Positions 22,092 to 34,135 of a stretch of DNA of 64,000 nt are shown here, in pieces. The position numbers were made by a program, and so were the translations under genes. Under the pieces are notes generated by a model. It was not told where the DNA came from. It ran no database searches and saw only the letters and a list, made by a program, of their open reading frames with translations. Position 1 is the first letter of the stretch. Each line of letters opens with the position of its first letter. This DNA comes from Lophium mytilinum (taxonomy: Eukaryota > Ascomycota > Dothideomycetes > Mytilinidiales > Mytilinidiaceae): contig MU004183.1 of the NCBI GenBank assembly GCA_010093605.1, positions 1,488,001-1,552,000 of the forward strand, in the 5' to 3' direction.

Positions 22092-22578
22092 GTGCGATGT
22101 AAAGGACGATGTAGTGCATGTTAGACTGCCTTTTGACCTAGCTAATGTATTCTAGCTAGAGTGCTCCGTACAGTGGCGTCAAGCGAATTTTTTTACAGCT
22201 GATACAGTTGTATATCCGTCTGCCCAGACTCGTAACCCATTTATATACCCCTTGGTGCGATGTGAACAACAACATAGTGAATATTGCACTACCTTTTGAC
22301 CGAGCTAATACATGCTAGCTAGAGTGCTCCTTACAGTGGCATGAAGCGAGCAAAACTACAGCTGAAACGGTTGTATATCCGTCTAACTAGACTCATGACC
22401 TATTTATACACCCCTTGTGCGATGTGAACGACAATGTAGTGAATATTGGACTGCCTTTAAACCTGGCCAACACATGCTAGCTGGAGTGCTCCTGACAGTG
22501 TTGTTGAGCGAGCAGGACTGCAGCTAGACCGGTTGTATATCCGCGCGCCTGGATTTATTACCAGTCATATACTCCTTA
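22092..22578. repeat. Three tandem copies of a 162-bp unit
   Basis: Units 22092-22254, 22255-22416 and 22417-22578 each begin GTGCGATGT. Each contains the same ordered blocks: GACTGCCTTTTGACC-like, ATGCTAGCTAGAGTGCTCC, ACAGTGG, GGTTGTATATCCG, and a TATATACYCCTT end. Copies differ at many sites, so the array is old or has been mutated. The array ends about 20 bp from the stop of the downstream gene. A diverged single copy lies near 57509. Confidence 0.85.
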
Positions 22579-22599
22579 TGCTTATTTAACCGCTTCATT

Positions 22600-23409
22600 T
22601 TACGCAGCCTCTTTGGTCCTTTTAGCTCGTTGATTCTCTACATCAACGGCCAAAGCCAGGTCCACAGCCCGTGATACAAACGGGCCCTCATCCTGCTCCG
22701 CAGCCTTCTCGTTCATGGCCTTCTCGTCCGCAGCCTTCTTACGCACCTTCTCCTTATTGGCGCGCCTTTCTCGTTTCTGCTGGTCCCGTTTCTGCTGGTA
22801 CCCCCAGACAGGTCCCTTCTTGGGGATATATCCTGGCATTTGTGCCTTAGGCTCCCACGAAGAATAGACTCGGTTCATGTTTGGCACAGCTGCCTCCTTC
22901 TCTCCGCGGCTCGGCAGTGACGCCGTGGTAGCAGCCGGGATCTCGACCACCTCATCGTCATCGACGTTGATAGCCAAAGATGGCGAACTTCCCTCAATGG
23001 TGTACGCAGGCGTGAAATGGCCTTGTGGGGGAAACACCGGCGGAAATTGAGGATAGTTATACGAATACTGGTTGTGGAAGTTGTTCGTATACGTGTTGTC
23101 TTGGACCGGAGCTGAGTGTGTGTAAAATGTATTGAACACATTTTGGTTGTAAGGAGAGTTATACACCACGTTCTGACACGGGGCGTTGGGGTTATTGCCA
23201 AAGTAATGAGGTGCCGTGGTCTGCTGCTGCTTTCCTTCGTCGGTTAAGACAGGCGGAGCAGCACAGGTGAGCTCGTTTATGGTGTCCGAGTCGACGCCGT
23301 CGAAGAAGAACTCGAGGGTGCCACCGTCACACATGGACGTCTCGCAGTACTTAACAGAATCTAGCAGCTCATCGAAAGAAGCAGTGTTTTCGACCGCAGG
23401 AGAGTCCAT
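22600..23409 (-). CDS. Orphan protein with Asn/Tyr-rich middle and charged C-terminal helix
   Basis: A single exon of 269 residues starting MDSPAVENTASFDELLDSV. The N-terminus is acidic with EFFFDGVDSD. Residues 65-135 are rich in Asn, Tyr, Gln, Phe and Pro (NNFHNQYSYNYPQFPPVF), a low-complexity, possibly aggregation-prone stretch. The C-terminal third has GYIPKKGPVWGYQQKRDQQ and then a Lys/Glu/Ala helix (EKVRKKAADEKAMNEKAAEQ). An acidic-aromatic activation-like region plus a basic helix could mean a transcription-related role (inference). No domain recognised; the stop is right beside the tandem repeat. Confidence 0.6.
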   Translation of the reverse strand: MDSPAVENTASFDELLDSVKYCETSMCDGGTLEFFFDGVDSDTINELTCAAPPVLTDEGKQQQTTAPHYFGNNPNAPCQNVVYNSPYNQNVFNTFYTHSAPVQDNTYTNNFHNQYSYNYPQFPPVFPPQGHFTPAYTIEGSSPSLAINVDDDEVVEIPAATTASLPSRGEKEAAVPNMNRVYSSWEPKAQMPGYIPKKGPVWGYQQKRDQQKRERRANKEKVRKKAADEKAMNEKAAEQDEGPFVSRAVDLALAVDVENQRAKRTKEAA

Positions 23410-26400
23410 AGTGGCCTCGGCGGAGTAGTCAAAGGTCGTGTAAGTGTATTTAGAAGTGTAGTAGAAGTGTTGTGGCGAGTACAGCTAGTTAGAAAGTGTG
23501 GTGTTGGGTGTACGTGGAGAAGTAGAGAGGGGAATTTCGAAGACGAGCTTATATAGTGCAGGATCAGAGCGCTCACGATAGGGGTGGGGACGGCTAAGAG
23601 CCTCAACCTTGGTTCTCGCGACAGATTTGCTACGCGGCATAAACGAATCATGATTCATCGTGACCAAAGGTTTCGACATGATCCATGGCCATGCTTGTAA
23701 TGAAACAATCATAGAAGCCCAGCGACGTCTCTTATATGACAACCTTGGATTATCTTTTGGCGACAGGGGGTCCGATATTCCGTTCTTTGATTGAGGTCCT
23801 AGCCTAGGGCACATGAACATGTTTCTGCTTGGCTCCAACTTGCTCACTCGACACCACTGTTGGAGGTAGCATGGTTGCTGAACAGCCAGGTAGTCAAGAG
23901 ATAGTCTGATATGTAGTGCTTGAACCTCGACATGGCCGCTAGATCTTAGAAGTCTTGTGGGGGTACCCCAAGCAGTGGTGAACCAGTGTGCCCAGACGTA
24001 TTGCCTGTCACTGTACTTTAAACCGTGTTAGCATAAGACACTGTAAGACAAACGTGCGCGATGCAAAAAATGAACAGCTCAATGAGCTGAACATCGTGGG
24101 ACGATCCAGTGCATCATTCGACTTTTAACTCTTCGAGGTCGCCCTCTCTCACATCGGCTTTGGCGAGCGGCCGCCTCTCGCCCCTTTTAGAAACGTAGCT
24201 ACAAGACGAGTGTAAACCCTCTTAAGCGTATTCGAACGATGGTGTTGCGCGTAGTCGTCGGTGAAAATCTAGGTGGAGAGTATGATCTCGTCGTAGAGAT
24301 CGTTGATGGGGTTTCCATTGCCTCCGAGCTGGCCGACCTCATCGCTCCTTCTCTTCCGCCTTCCACCACATCCGGCATACCACCGATTTTTCGAGTTACG
24401 CCCCTCTCTTCATCCCCGCGAGGGAAAACCGCCCTACTGTTGCTATATCTGGCGCAGGATGCGGAGCACTAGAATCGTCCTTGAGTTCCTCCGATTCTTG
24501 GGGAGGATAGACAACTTTTTTATCCAGCCGCGCCGCAAGCTAGGCCTACCAGCATCATATGAGCAACAAAACATCCGGAGAGCCAGCAGCGACTATGGTA
24601 TAATTGAAAGCACATGATGAGACCCTTTCCGAGTAGGGGAAGGCGCTCTTGTGCCAGAGAGATGAAGGTTATTCGGGGTTTCCAGAGGCACCAGACCCCC
24701 GAACAGCCTCATCGGCATGATGCCCGCCACGAACACGGAGGACACCACCGTCGATAGAATGGAAAAGCTCATCGACAAGAGATGGCGACATGGCAAGAAC
24801 AGCGACATGTCCACCTCCGCAGCACCATCGCCGAGTGGCCACACGGGATTCTGATCGAGGGCCAATAGCGGATACGGCGTACACTGCTCCGCGGGTCGCA
24901 AGCAGTTCCGACAGCCCCAAATGCTTACGAGCGAGCGAGATATCATCCCGCAAGCGTCGCAGGCCTTTGTCTCCGTAAATCGGCTTGAATTTCGAGGTTG
25001 GTAACCCGGTATTAGATATCAGGTAAGCTTCCTCCAGAGCCACCGATACTGTACGATGGCTAACGTCAAGATCCTTGGAGATAGCTCCGAGACGTTCTCG
25101 TGGCTTCAATCGAAACGTTTTTCGAACAACACGACCTCCGAAAATGTTTCCTTGCCAATTCTGCGCACCGATCGACACCAAAAGTACGTTGGTCCCGCCC
25201 CAATATTGCGGAAGTTCCGAGCAGTCCATTTGGTCCATATACGGTCCGTACTGCTGGAGATACAGCTACAGGCTGATCCGTCCTTCCAGTTCACTTTTCT
25301 TCGTGCCGCATCGCGTTCGAAAGGGAGCCTTCCTGTGGAAAAACGGCGGTCTTATAAAAGAGATTTGGCTGCTGCGTATGATTATGATTTTTGACACTGG
25401 AGTGCCGCTATCTAGGAACATTTCGAGCGGAACAACAAGCTGGAGAGTACTCAAGAAGGACACAAAGTGCTGATGCAATTGGGGATGCGGAATAAGTGAG
25501 GCAAAAGGAAAATAGTGTTTTTACAAGAGTGAGGAAGTGAAGCAGATGAAAAGACAATTGAGCTTCAGTGAGTATGAAACTATAACTCTGGTAGACATAT
25601 ACAATGGCGCTGGTCAGCCTGGCGAACATCTCGCGGAGAGGCAAGTGATATCACGTGATTTCATAGCTTCAGAGATAGGGATCAGGTATCTCGTCTAGTC
25701 ATATGATAACCACTACTACTCTCCCTCTATAGCACTACCGGAGGCATTCAGGAACCCCGCATCAAGATGGTAGACAGCCCAACCGCGCACGAGGGTGTTC
25801 ACGTTCGCAATATTGCACAGCCATCTCATCTCATCTGCCAACATCAACTAATCACCGCATCGTCACTCATCCCAAAGTCATGGAAAGCATAAACAGTCCC
25901 CTCAAAGTCGCACTCGCACAAAACCTCCGCCTCTCAGTAACGCGACACCTTGGACCTGTCAAATCTCCACACGCCCGCAGGGAGACGTTATGGCGTAACC
26001 ATACCGTGCGCGCACCGCGAGTTCCCGACTGGCAACGACTCGCCCTCTCAACCTCACCGTCACTCGCAACTCCACTCCAGCCACCTCGCAACACAAACGG
26101 AGTGCCCGCGAGCAACCCGGCCGATTGGTGCCCGCATCGCACGGCCAGCAGATGAGACCTGGACCCAGCCCTCCGCAACACGTTCCACGGGTTGGACACA
26201 GATGCAGAACCACCCGCTACCTGCGGTGCGCTCGCAAGCGCCCGAGGATGGGATGCGAGGCGCTGCATCGGTCGGGCTGGAGGAGGCTGGGAGGAGAAAG
26301 AGTGGCGGCGGGGATAGGGATGTGAGGTGGGACGAAGGGTTTGAGGGCTCTGCTGTGGCACACTGCGGAGAGCGTGTGAAGAGAGGCCTGGATGCGCTGG

Positions 26401-27812
26401 TTCTGCACCCGGAGCACTCGGGTGAGTCCTCCGAGGTGGTGGCTGGCTTGTGGGACATTTGCTGCAGCGGCTCAAGAGATACCTAGAGACTGAGAGGCTG
26501 GGATTCTCGAGTCCAGATCCGCGACGTGGTACGAGAGCGAAGAAGGAAAGGAAGTGCGATCTGATGCACAGAGACGGGAGGGAAAGCATGACTCGCACCT
26601 CGCTGCGTATGTGCATGTGCGCAATGTGGTGCTCGTGTCGCATGTCAGAACTGCCATGTGGAGAGACTCGTCTTGACAGGTTCTGCAGCGCAAGACGTCG
26701 AGTGCTCGAGTAGTCTCACACGCTAGGCACGAGAATGGAAGCAAGCATGCAACGAGATGGAGCAGGATGCGGATCGCGCGAGGGGAAGAGTAGGCGTATG
26801 GAACATCCGATGGCTGATGCAGGTCGGGCTATCCGTCCGTCGAGAAGCACACCACATTGTCGTCGGCGGCGTTAAAACGGGTCGGGGGCCAGGAACGAGA
26901 CGAACATGCCACAGCTCGGCAGCTCTGCTTGGACCAGGAAGCCGCAAAGACGGCCCTCGCCGTCCGGCGACGAGGGGAGGTGTGGAGGGGTCCCGTAAGG
27001 CTGAGAGAGTCCCTGGAGTGCCTGGAGTTGTGGCGTTGGCAGTCCGACGTGGAGAGCAGCAGCCAGGGGGGGTGGCCGCTGTGTCACGTCGCACATCACA
27101 TGCAGTCGTCCCAGGCATGCTATTCCTGCATTTCCCTTGCACCGTGGTGAAGCGTCTTCGCATCAGACGACCGGCTTCATGAAGGAAGGCAGACATTTTC
27201 CCGAGCCGTGTTCATGCGCTGCCATCCGGAGGTTTCAGCTCGGTCGAAGATCCTCGCCTCTGGAGAAGAGCTTGCTTGCAGGCTTCCAAGACAGTGCAGT
27301 GTGAACCGCATTGCAGCAGCTTCGGAGCTATGAGACAGCAGTTCTCGTCGTTGCCGGTCGATTCGTCCTGCTGCAGAGAGATTCGCGCCTTGGCTGGGTG
27401 ATCGAGGCATCGCCCGCGTTTTGCATCGATTGGTTTTCTAGGCGGTCAGGTGCTTGCATCGAGTAGTTTCAGCTATTGTTGGTGACAAAACTGGGAGAGC
27501 TGAAGACGACTGCTGAATTTTGAACATTAAAATTGAAGACATAGTGCAGCATAAGAACCTAGGAGCCTAGCTGGAGCGAACCGTGGACAGTCTCGACAGT
27601 GAACAGCATTCTTGAGCTCCGGCTAGCACAAATCCAGGGCGCAAAATCGACGTGTCCAAAATCCGTGTGCAAATGTGTGCTCCCAGCCAATATTGCCATG
27701 AATCTACATAGCAAGTAAGCGCAAGCAAGTGAAGAATGTCTGTGAGTTGAGATATGTAGCATCGAGAGATAAGAAGTCATGAGTGGGAGGAAGCATATCA
27801 TGCTTCATCACG
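23410..27812. other. Gene-poor region, left part of the desert
   Basis: About 4.4 kb. Many open frames overlap on both strands, but none shows a family motif, a consistent exon chain or an accepted start. The frame at 24669-25238 (minus) lacks an ATG for its apparent body and breaks. The sequence is mixed in composition up to about 25.7 kb and GC-rich after that. A TCACGTGA palindrome lies near 25651. Confidence 0.5.
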
Positions 27813-28799
27813 TGACGTACACAGTGCTATCGACGTGATTGGCCGACCGATTCGGTGCAAGCGCGTAGTGCGCCACTTCCCGTCGCGACTTCAACTCCAA
27901 CAACGACTTCAACAACCTCAAAAGACGATAAACAGTCTGATCCTACTCCGACAACGGTTACAACGTCTACTCTTCTTCGTGGTCCCCTTCGTGCTCCTTG
28001 GACCTTGGCAGAGAGCGCCTCACTTGATCATACAGCACCGCTTCCAAAGAGTCAAAACCGCAGAGCGTACACCTTTACGGATGATTCTGCAACATCTATT
28101 TACGGTGGTATCATACCTTGTTCGTTTCGACAATCTGTCAATTCGAGTCAATCGCGGTCGTTTTCTAAGCCGCAGCTACCACCTCCATACAGTCAGCGTC
28201 CAGATCTCTCCCCAGTCACGTCTTCTCAATCGATGTTTCCTACCAATAGTTCTCACTTTTCATATTGCCGCATCTACTCAAGACATGGTAAGTGTCCATC
28301 ATATTGCCTTATCGACACATGCTTGTCAGCATGTGGGCTCAGCATCAAAGTGACAACGTCATGAAAATGTGACAATGATCAACTTCCGGTATCATCAACC
28401 TTCATATCTATTGTTGGAAGCAGTCCATTACGGAGTACATCTGCTCTCTTTCAGAAGCGGTCAGATGAACAACCCTGGATGCGCGTCTTTTCTGCATGCC
28501 ACGAGGCATCAAATGCTCCTGTTTGCTCATAGGTCCTACCTGCCCACACGAGGTACATCATGATCTCTTCGACACTGCAGGATTGCCACTAGACCATATT
28601 TACGACGAGGTCACATGGGATAATCGCGAATTTTCTGTGACGGCTCCCCACTCCTCAAAGTCGCGGTCTGCAAACCACAGCATGAGGGTAGTTGACGATG
28701 CTATTGATATTGGTGACAAGGTCGAGAGGGCTCGGTCAGCTACCCTTGAGCACGCCGGCCAACTACAACCTTGCGCCTTTCTGACTATTATGCACTAGG
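27813..28799 (+). pseudogene. Possible coding remnant, unrecognised
   Basis: On the plus strand a frame runs from a stop near 27813 to about 28286 with protein-like composition (TPTTTSTTSKDDKQSDPTP, PPPYSQRPDLSPV). It is followed by a good donor (ATGGTAAGTG). The same frame resumes after a TGA at 28362 as LPVSSTFISIVGSSPL and ALFQKRSDEQPWMRVF. A third segment, near 28590-28798, reads LPLDHIYDEVTWDNREFSVT. I cannot find an ATG or splice sites that join the pieces without a stop. It may be a decayed gene, a misread transcript or chance. Confidence 0.25.
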
Positions 28800-31700
28800 A
28801 AAACGACACACAAAATTTCGCAGCGCCTAGAATAGGACTGTCTCATGTTTCAAGATTAATCATCTTTGCGATCTTCGAGCCTGGTCAATACGACGTTCTC
28901 AGCGTTTCTGACCAATAACGTGACTGCGAATAACTACTCCGCCGTCTGCTGGAAGCCTTGAGACGATGACTACAACATCAGCACCGTGCTCATCCCTGGG
29001 CTTGCGATATAGATAGACGCTGAGCCATGTTTAGATCGGCTGCCACGATACGGTCAACCAAGGTTCAGGATTCAGTCGGCATACCATGGTACGTTTTGGA
29101 ACGGACTCAGTCCGGCCTTATCTGCGCGTCAGAGATCCCGGCTCCCCCGTGGGATCGGTCTATCGTGGAGAAAATGGTGAATGGTAGAGCAAATGTGGAT
29201 CCAATGGGTTGGTGAAACCATCACGGAGTGCCGCAAATGGAATGTCCATCAACCAAGATCTGGAATTAACTCCGAGACAGCCAACATCCCACCCGGACTG
29301 CGAAAATGAGTTCCGAAGGATCACAGCCATATTGTTAGGAGAGTCGTGCTGTGCGCATCACAACTTTCAAAGAGCGTTCTGTGTAACTGAGGGCATTATT
29401 CCTTTCAATATGACTCTAAAGACCGCAGCCAGAATACACTTCTGCAGCCAGAGTATAGCAGACCGCAACAAGGCCACGGAGGGAGCTGACAACCAATGCC
29501 GACGGTCTAAAATGGGCGCTGCAGAACCGCTTATGCATGCTCGGTTTCAATAGCTGAACACGTCACGAATATCTATGCTGAACCGTGGATGCTATCGCGG
29601 GCGCTTGAGCAGGTCGTCGAATGGTTCAAGATCGAGCGAGCTACCCGGCTGAATCCAGCCAGCTAGATCACCGATTCGCTAGAACGATAATTATGGCAGC
29701 CTGCATGGGTCTAACGACTCCCGCTATCTCGGAGAAAGGCTGGCCTGATAACGCAGAGTGGTCGTAAACAGTGGCCAGTAGAAGCGCTGCGGCACGGCTG
29801 ATTTGAGCAGCCTCGTTTCAGAACTCTGATGTGAGATTCTTATTACCCCAGGCTTTACTGTGTACGATCGTAACCGCCGCTGCGCCGCGATTCCTTCTGC
29901 ACGCATTCCCCGTGCCACACCCGATGGCGGAGTCGAGTTGTTGGCATGCATTCAAGGCATGAACTACCACGAAGTTAAACGACGCCGACGAGGATCAAAC
30001 AGCCCGCCCAACCACAGCCGCAGAGTCGTGAGGAAGACTTGAAGTGCCGCGGAGGGGGCGGTGTGACGGCTATTTGCACGACATCTCTATGCATACTCCA
30101 ATCAGCGTGCTAGGGTGGAGCATGGCGGTTATTGTGAGACGGCTTCTGCATCGCAGCAACACCATCGGAACCATGCGTTGCGATGGCACCAGGGGACCGC
30201 GTACCAAACGGCCGCTGGCGATGTCATGATGGGAATCTTTGCCGCAGTCGTCGCAAAGATCGGTGCCTGTCCTTCAGATGGGCCTTCCAGAACTCTCTGG
30301 ACGACGATGATCATAGCGGCACAGCTGGACTGGCATCACACCAAGAGGCAGGCTGTTGCAGCTGGCGCTCTGCCCAGCCACCAACCGATGTCTTTCGATG
30401 CATGGCTCACCTTAGCGATGATTGGCACGCGAGACGCAGGTGTGGTCGCTGTTAGGGTTTGGGTGGGCATGCGAGAGTCAGGCTGGTACAGGACTTCAAT
30501 CACGATGGCGGGGTCTCGAATGGAGGGGCAGGGAGGGTATCGATAAGACGGGCCAGTGTGGAGACGAGCTTCGAAAGCGCAAGAACTGCCGCGTGTTCGG
30601 CTGCCCGCTAGTTCGCTGGCGTGGTTGGGGATGCTGGGAGGGAGCTGAGCGGTGAGGGTGACACGGCGGCCAGTTGTAGCGAAGCGCTGGGGAAACCATC
30701 GTGAGAGGTTGGGCGTTGCGGCCAGCCTAATCTTCGAGTCTTTGGGCTAACAGAGTCGATAGTGATCAGGGTTTCACGCAGAGGACAGCCTCCTCGACTA
30801 TCACTCGCTGTCACCGTTAGTAGTTGCTTGCAGCCGTCAGGGGGCCTTCAAGAGTGATCCCAGTATCAAAACGGCTCAGCCCAATATACGCATCGCGGAA
30901 ATAGCATCTCGCAGACCACGGCTGAAGGCTTCTGACAATCACAAGCAACACAGCAGCAGGCAGATGAGCTTGAATCACAAGGCTGGGATGGTGAAGGCCG
31001 TTGGACACAAGCAGCACACAACAATTTCGGGAGCAGCGACGTGAGGCACCCACTACCATGTGGCTGGAAAATTCGATAGGGATTCTATTTCGAAGGCCAA
31101 GCTGGGACGGTAGGGTGCTCCCATGGTTGAGAGAGGTCGATCCCGCTGGAATCCGCAAAAACTGGGCTTCTGGCGCTGCGGGACGCCTTGACTGGTTTCT
31201 TTCAGCAGCACGGATGACCCGGGAGCAAAAAACGCAGGTGCCTGCCACCAAGCAAGATCGCTTCCCAGCACGGCCGTCAGCCATGGACGCCTCCTGGCCT
31301 GGATTGCGGCCAGCGATGCACGCCGAGGCACACCAACGCTCAACGGGCATCGATACGGGCCCAAATTAACGCCTAGCTCGGCCGTCCTATTGGATTCATC
31401 AAGCGGTGGCGACTTGCCTTGCTGCATTGGGCGTGCCCATCGTGAGACTGGGCGCGAGTCTTTGTGGGCTCATCCTGATTGCGCAACCGGCCACGTTGTT
31501 GCTCGCCGAGACAGTCGCAGCGCCGTTCGCTCTCAGTTCGCCAGTTTGCAAGTCAGCTCGCCTCCTCACTCGCTGGCTGACGCTGCCGGGGGCGGCCCAG
31601 CGAGTTTGGTGACAGTTCTCGGGCGGGAAGATGCTCGTTGTTGAGGTCTTGTGACGAGTTATTGGAAGGCGACGATGAGCGGAACAAGATGAGCAAGGAC

Positions 31701-33699
31701 CGCAGAGTGGTGATTGGCGTGCCATGGAAATTTCTCCGTCTGCACGATCTCCATCTCGCCCGGACGGCAAACGGCTGGGCGTGTCAGGGCTGGCGCAACA
31801 GAGTTTGCTGTGGCGTGGCACCAGCGCTTTGTCTTGATGAGTGCTGCAAATTACTCACACGGAGACTGGCAGAACGCGTGGAGGGGATGACTAACACCGC
31901 CCGCCTCCGTTATGAGATTGGCAATATATTGGGGCGGCCAATCGTTCGGCGGCGTGAAACGGGGCGAGCAAATGTGGGTTGCACGCCGACAGCCTTCCAG
32001 AAGAGTCACCGCCCGCGAATCACCTCACAGAGGCCAGCTGTCCCTCCAGCACGATCGCCAGCTCTTGCAAGTTGCGCCAGATGCCAGAGGGGCCATGACC
32101 ACAGTCTCATTCGTCGTCAGCTGGAATGTTGCAAAATTAGACGGCACGGGCGGCGTTTGCACATCACCCATCATCCCTCCACCCTCCCTTCCTTTCTTTG
32201 TTTCGACCCAAAGGAATGCACCGGCTGGGTGGCAAGGCGAAACGTGACGCTGGGCGCCTGGGTGCTATGAATATGCCCCCCGGCAAAACTGCCCGCCACA
32301 TGCTGGGCCAAGAGGCGCCAGGCGAGGATAGCGAGCGGCGGGCGGCCGAGTTTAGGCAGGCGGGTGCCATGACTTGTTGGAACGATCGACAGCTCGCGAG
32401 CTGGTTTCGTCATAGCCTCGGTGCTGGCGAGCATGGCGTCGAGTTCTGGGACAAGGGCGTGTCATCGCTTTCGCTCTCTGCTGATGCTCGCCTCTCGGTC
32501 CAACCAGGCGCGCGATCCAATGCGGGATCGCCCATTCCCAATCTCGCCCACAACGGCAGCCTGTGCTCGCGACGAAGTGCTGCAACACGGGCGCCGGTGT
32601 GAGGCCTTTCGCTAGGTCAGGGGCCTCGAAGGGATCAGAGAGACCAGAGGCAGACGCCCATCCAGAGCGTTGTTGCGGCGCCGTGCAACGCTAGCCGGAC
32701 CGCTCGCAAAAGTGCATCGAGCCGCGTGCTGCTGCCTCTCCAGCTGCCGTGGCCGGGCTGACGCTGCTTGAGACCCAGCGAGCCAGTCAAGACAATCAAC
32801 AAGGAGCTGATTACGGCGGACGGCAGCGGCAAGCGTGACAGGACGAAAGAGATGGACCCAGGGCTGTGGAGCGCAGAGCAACGCGTCGACCGAGCCTCGT
32901 TCTGCGCAGCGTTGGTGGAGCCGTGAGCAGCCGCTGTGTTGCTCCCTTGAGCCCTCGCCGTGGAGTCGCCGGTCCCGAGCGCCTAACCGGTGTGGGCGTA
33001 GGGCGATGCATGCAGCTCGCTGGGTTTGTCGGGGGCTTCTGCTGCGCGGAGTGCGTCGAGCCCCAGCCGTGTGTCACTGAACGAGTGTCAAAGCAACCGG
33101 CCGCAGGCAGCATCGGCGCCACTGGACAAGCATCCGATGAGGCACCTGAAGGGACTCTCGACGTCGGAGAGCGCCTGGAGGGCATGACGATGCGAGGAAC
33201 GATCACTGATGGTGACGGAAAAATCGTGCTCACAGCTGATCGGCTTGGGCTGGAAAGGCCAGCCGGGCATCGGCATCTGTCTGTGCACCACCTTGTCCGC
33301 CCGGCTTGCTTCTCTCTCTCGCTGCCCGCTGCTTGCTGGCCTCGTCTTGTTCCGCTTCGCTGATGATGGCTGCATGCATGCTGCTGGGGCGGCTTGGTGA
33401 GCTCTGGTGGATGGCATGACACGGCGCTACAGAGGAGCCCCGGCCAGGGCGGCACCTAGAGGCGGGACCACGTCCTGCCCCAAGCTGTCAGCCCGCCGGT
33501 GTGCTCGGGGTGTGGTGAGGGAGTGCGCGTTGGGTGATGCAGGAGGGCCATGGATCACGATTCCTGCGCCAGGGCTGCCGTGAGTGGACGGCCCAAGCCC
33601 CCTCTTGCCTCCCACCGGGCGTTTTGTGGGCCCACTGTTTCTGCATGGCGGCGATGCACGCGATGCAAAACCCGCTGCTCTCGTCATAGTGCGAGCCTA
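28800..33699. other. GC-rich gene desert upstream of the kinase gene
   Basis: About 4.9 kb where long frames open on both strands at once, as expected of GC-rich non-coding DNA. None has recognisable motifs, and none chains through introns. It could hold regulatory DNA or long untranslated leader exons of the kinase gene, or a long non-coding RNA. The sequence alone does not decide. Confidence 0.5.
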
Positions 33700-34135
33700 G
33701 CGCGCTCCTTCCTATTTGTAGAGGGCTTGTCTCGCCCTGCAACGGCCCACTCCACGACCCAAGCCTATGCACCACTCATCACCCAGCCCCAGCCCACCCC
33801 GGCCACCACGCAGACTACATACATCATACTCACAGGCCTCTCCCAATCCACCACATCGACCCTACTCTTCACCACCCGCACTCCTTCACTACTTGTCTGT
33901 TTGCCCACGCTCCCTCAGCCTCCTCGTCGCCTCTACCTCCAGTCCTCTACCTCCTCTCGCCCTTTGCCACCTCGACTGCAGCCACTGTCCACCTCCAGCT
34001 GCTCTCTATCTCTTTAATACGTTGCTGTTCTCTTTTTCTTGAGCCGCGCACAGGATCCCTTTGGACCCCCCGGACTCTCTCTTCCTTGCGGCCTTAGCTG
34101 GATCGTGAGGACCCCCTCTCTCCAACCACCACAGC
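33700..34135 (+). promoter_or_regulatory. CT-rich promoter and leader of the Ran1-like kinase gene
   Basis: From about 33760 to 34030 the plus strand is strongly pyrimidine-rich (repeated CTCC, CCTC, TCTC). This is typical of the transcription start region of strongly expressed fungal genes. An upstream frame (ATG at 33767, 91 codons, Pro/Ser-rich) ends at 34042, before the kinase ATG. It would act as an upstream reading frame if transcription starts before it. Confidence 0.45.

Noticed and set aside
23940-23990. Further copy of the 162-bp repeat
   Set aside because: Only a short core (CAGTGGTG) matches; block order is not preserved.
24669-25238. 190-codon minus-strand frame with a vaguely recombinase-like stretch
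   Set aside because: The resemblance to Spo11-type sequence was only a few scattered residues, no catalytic tyrosine region is present, and neighbouring frames do not chain.
25867-33455. Many long frames on both strands in the GC-rich desert
   Set aside because: They overlap each other antisense, lack family motifs and splice chains, and are expected in GC-rich DNA with few stop codons.
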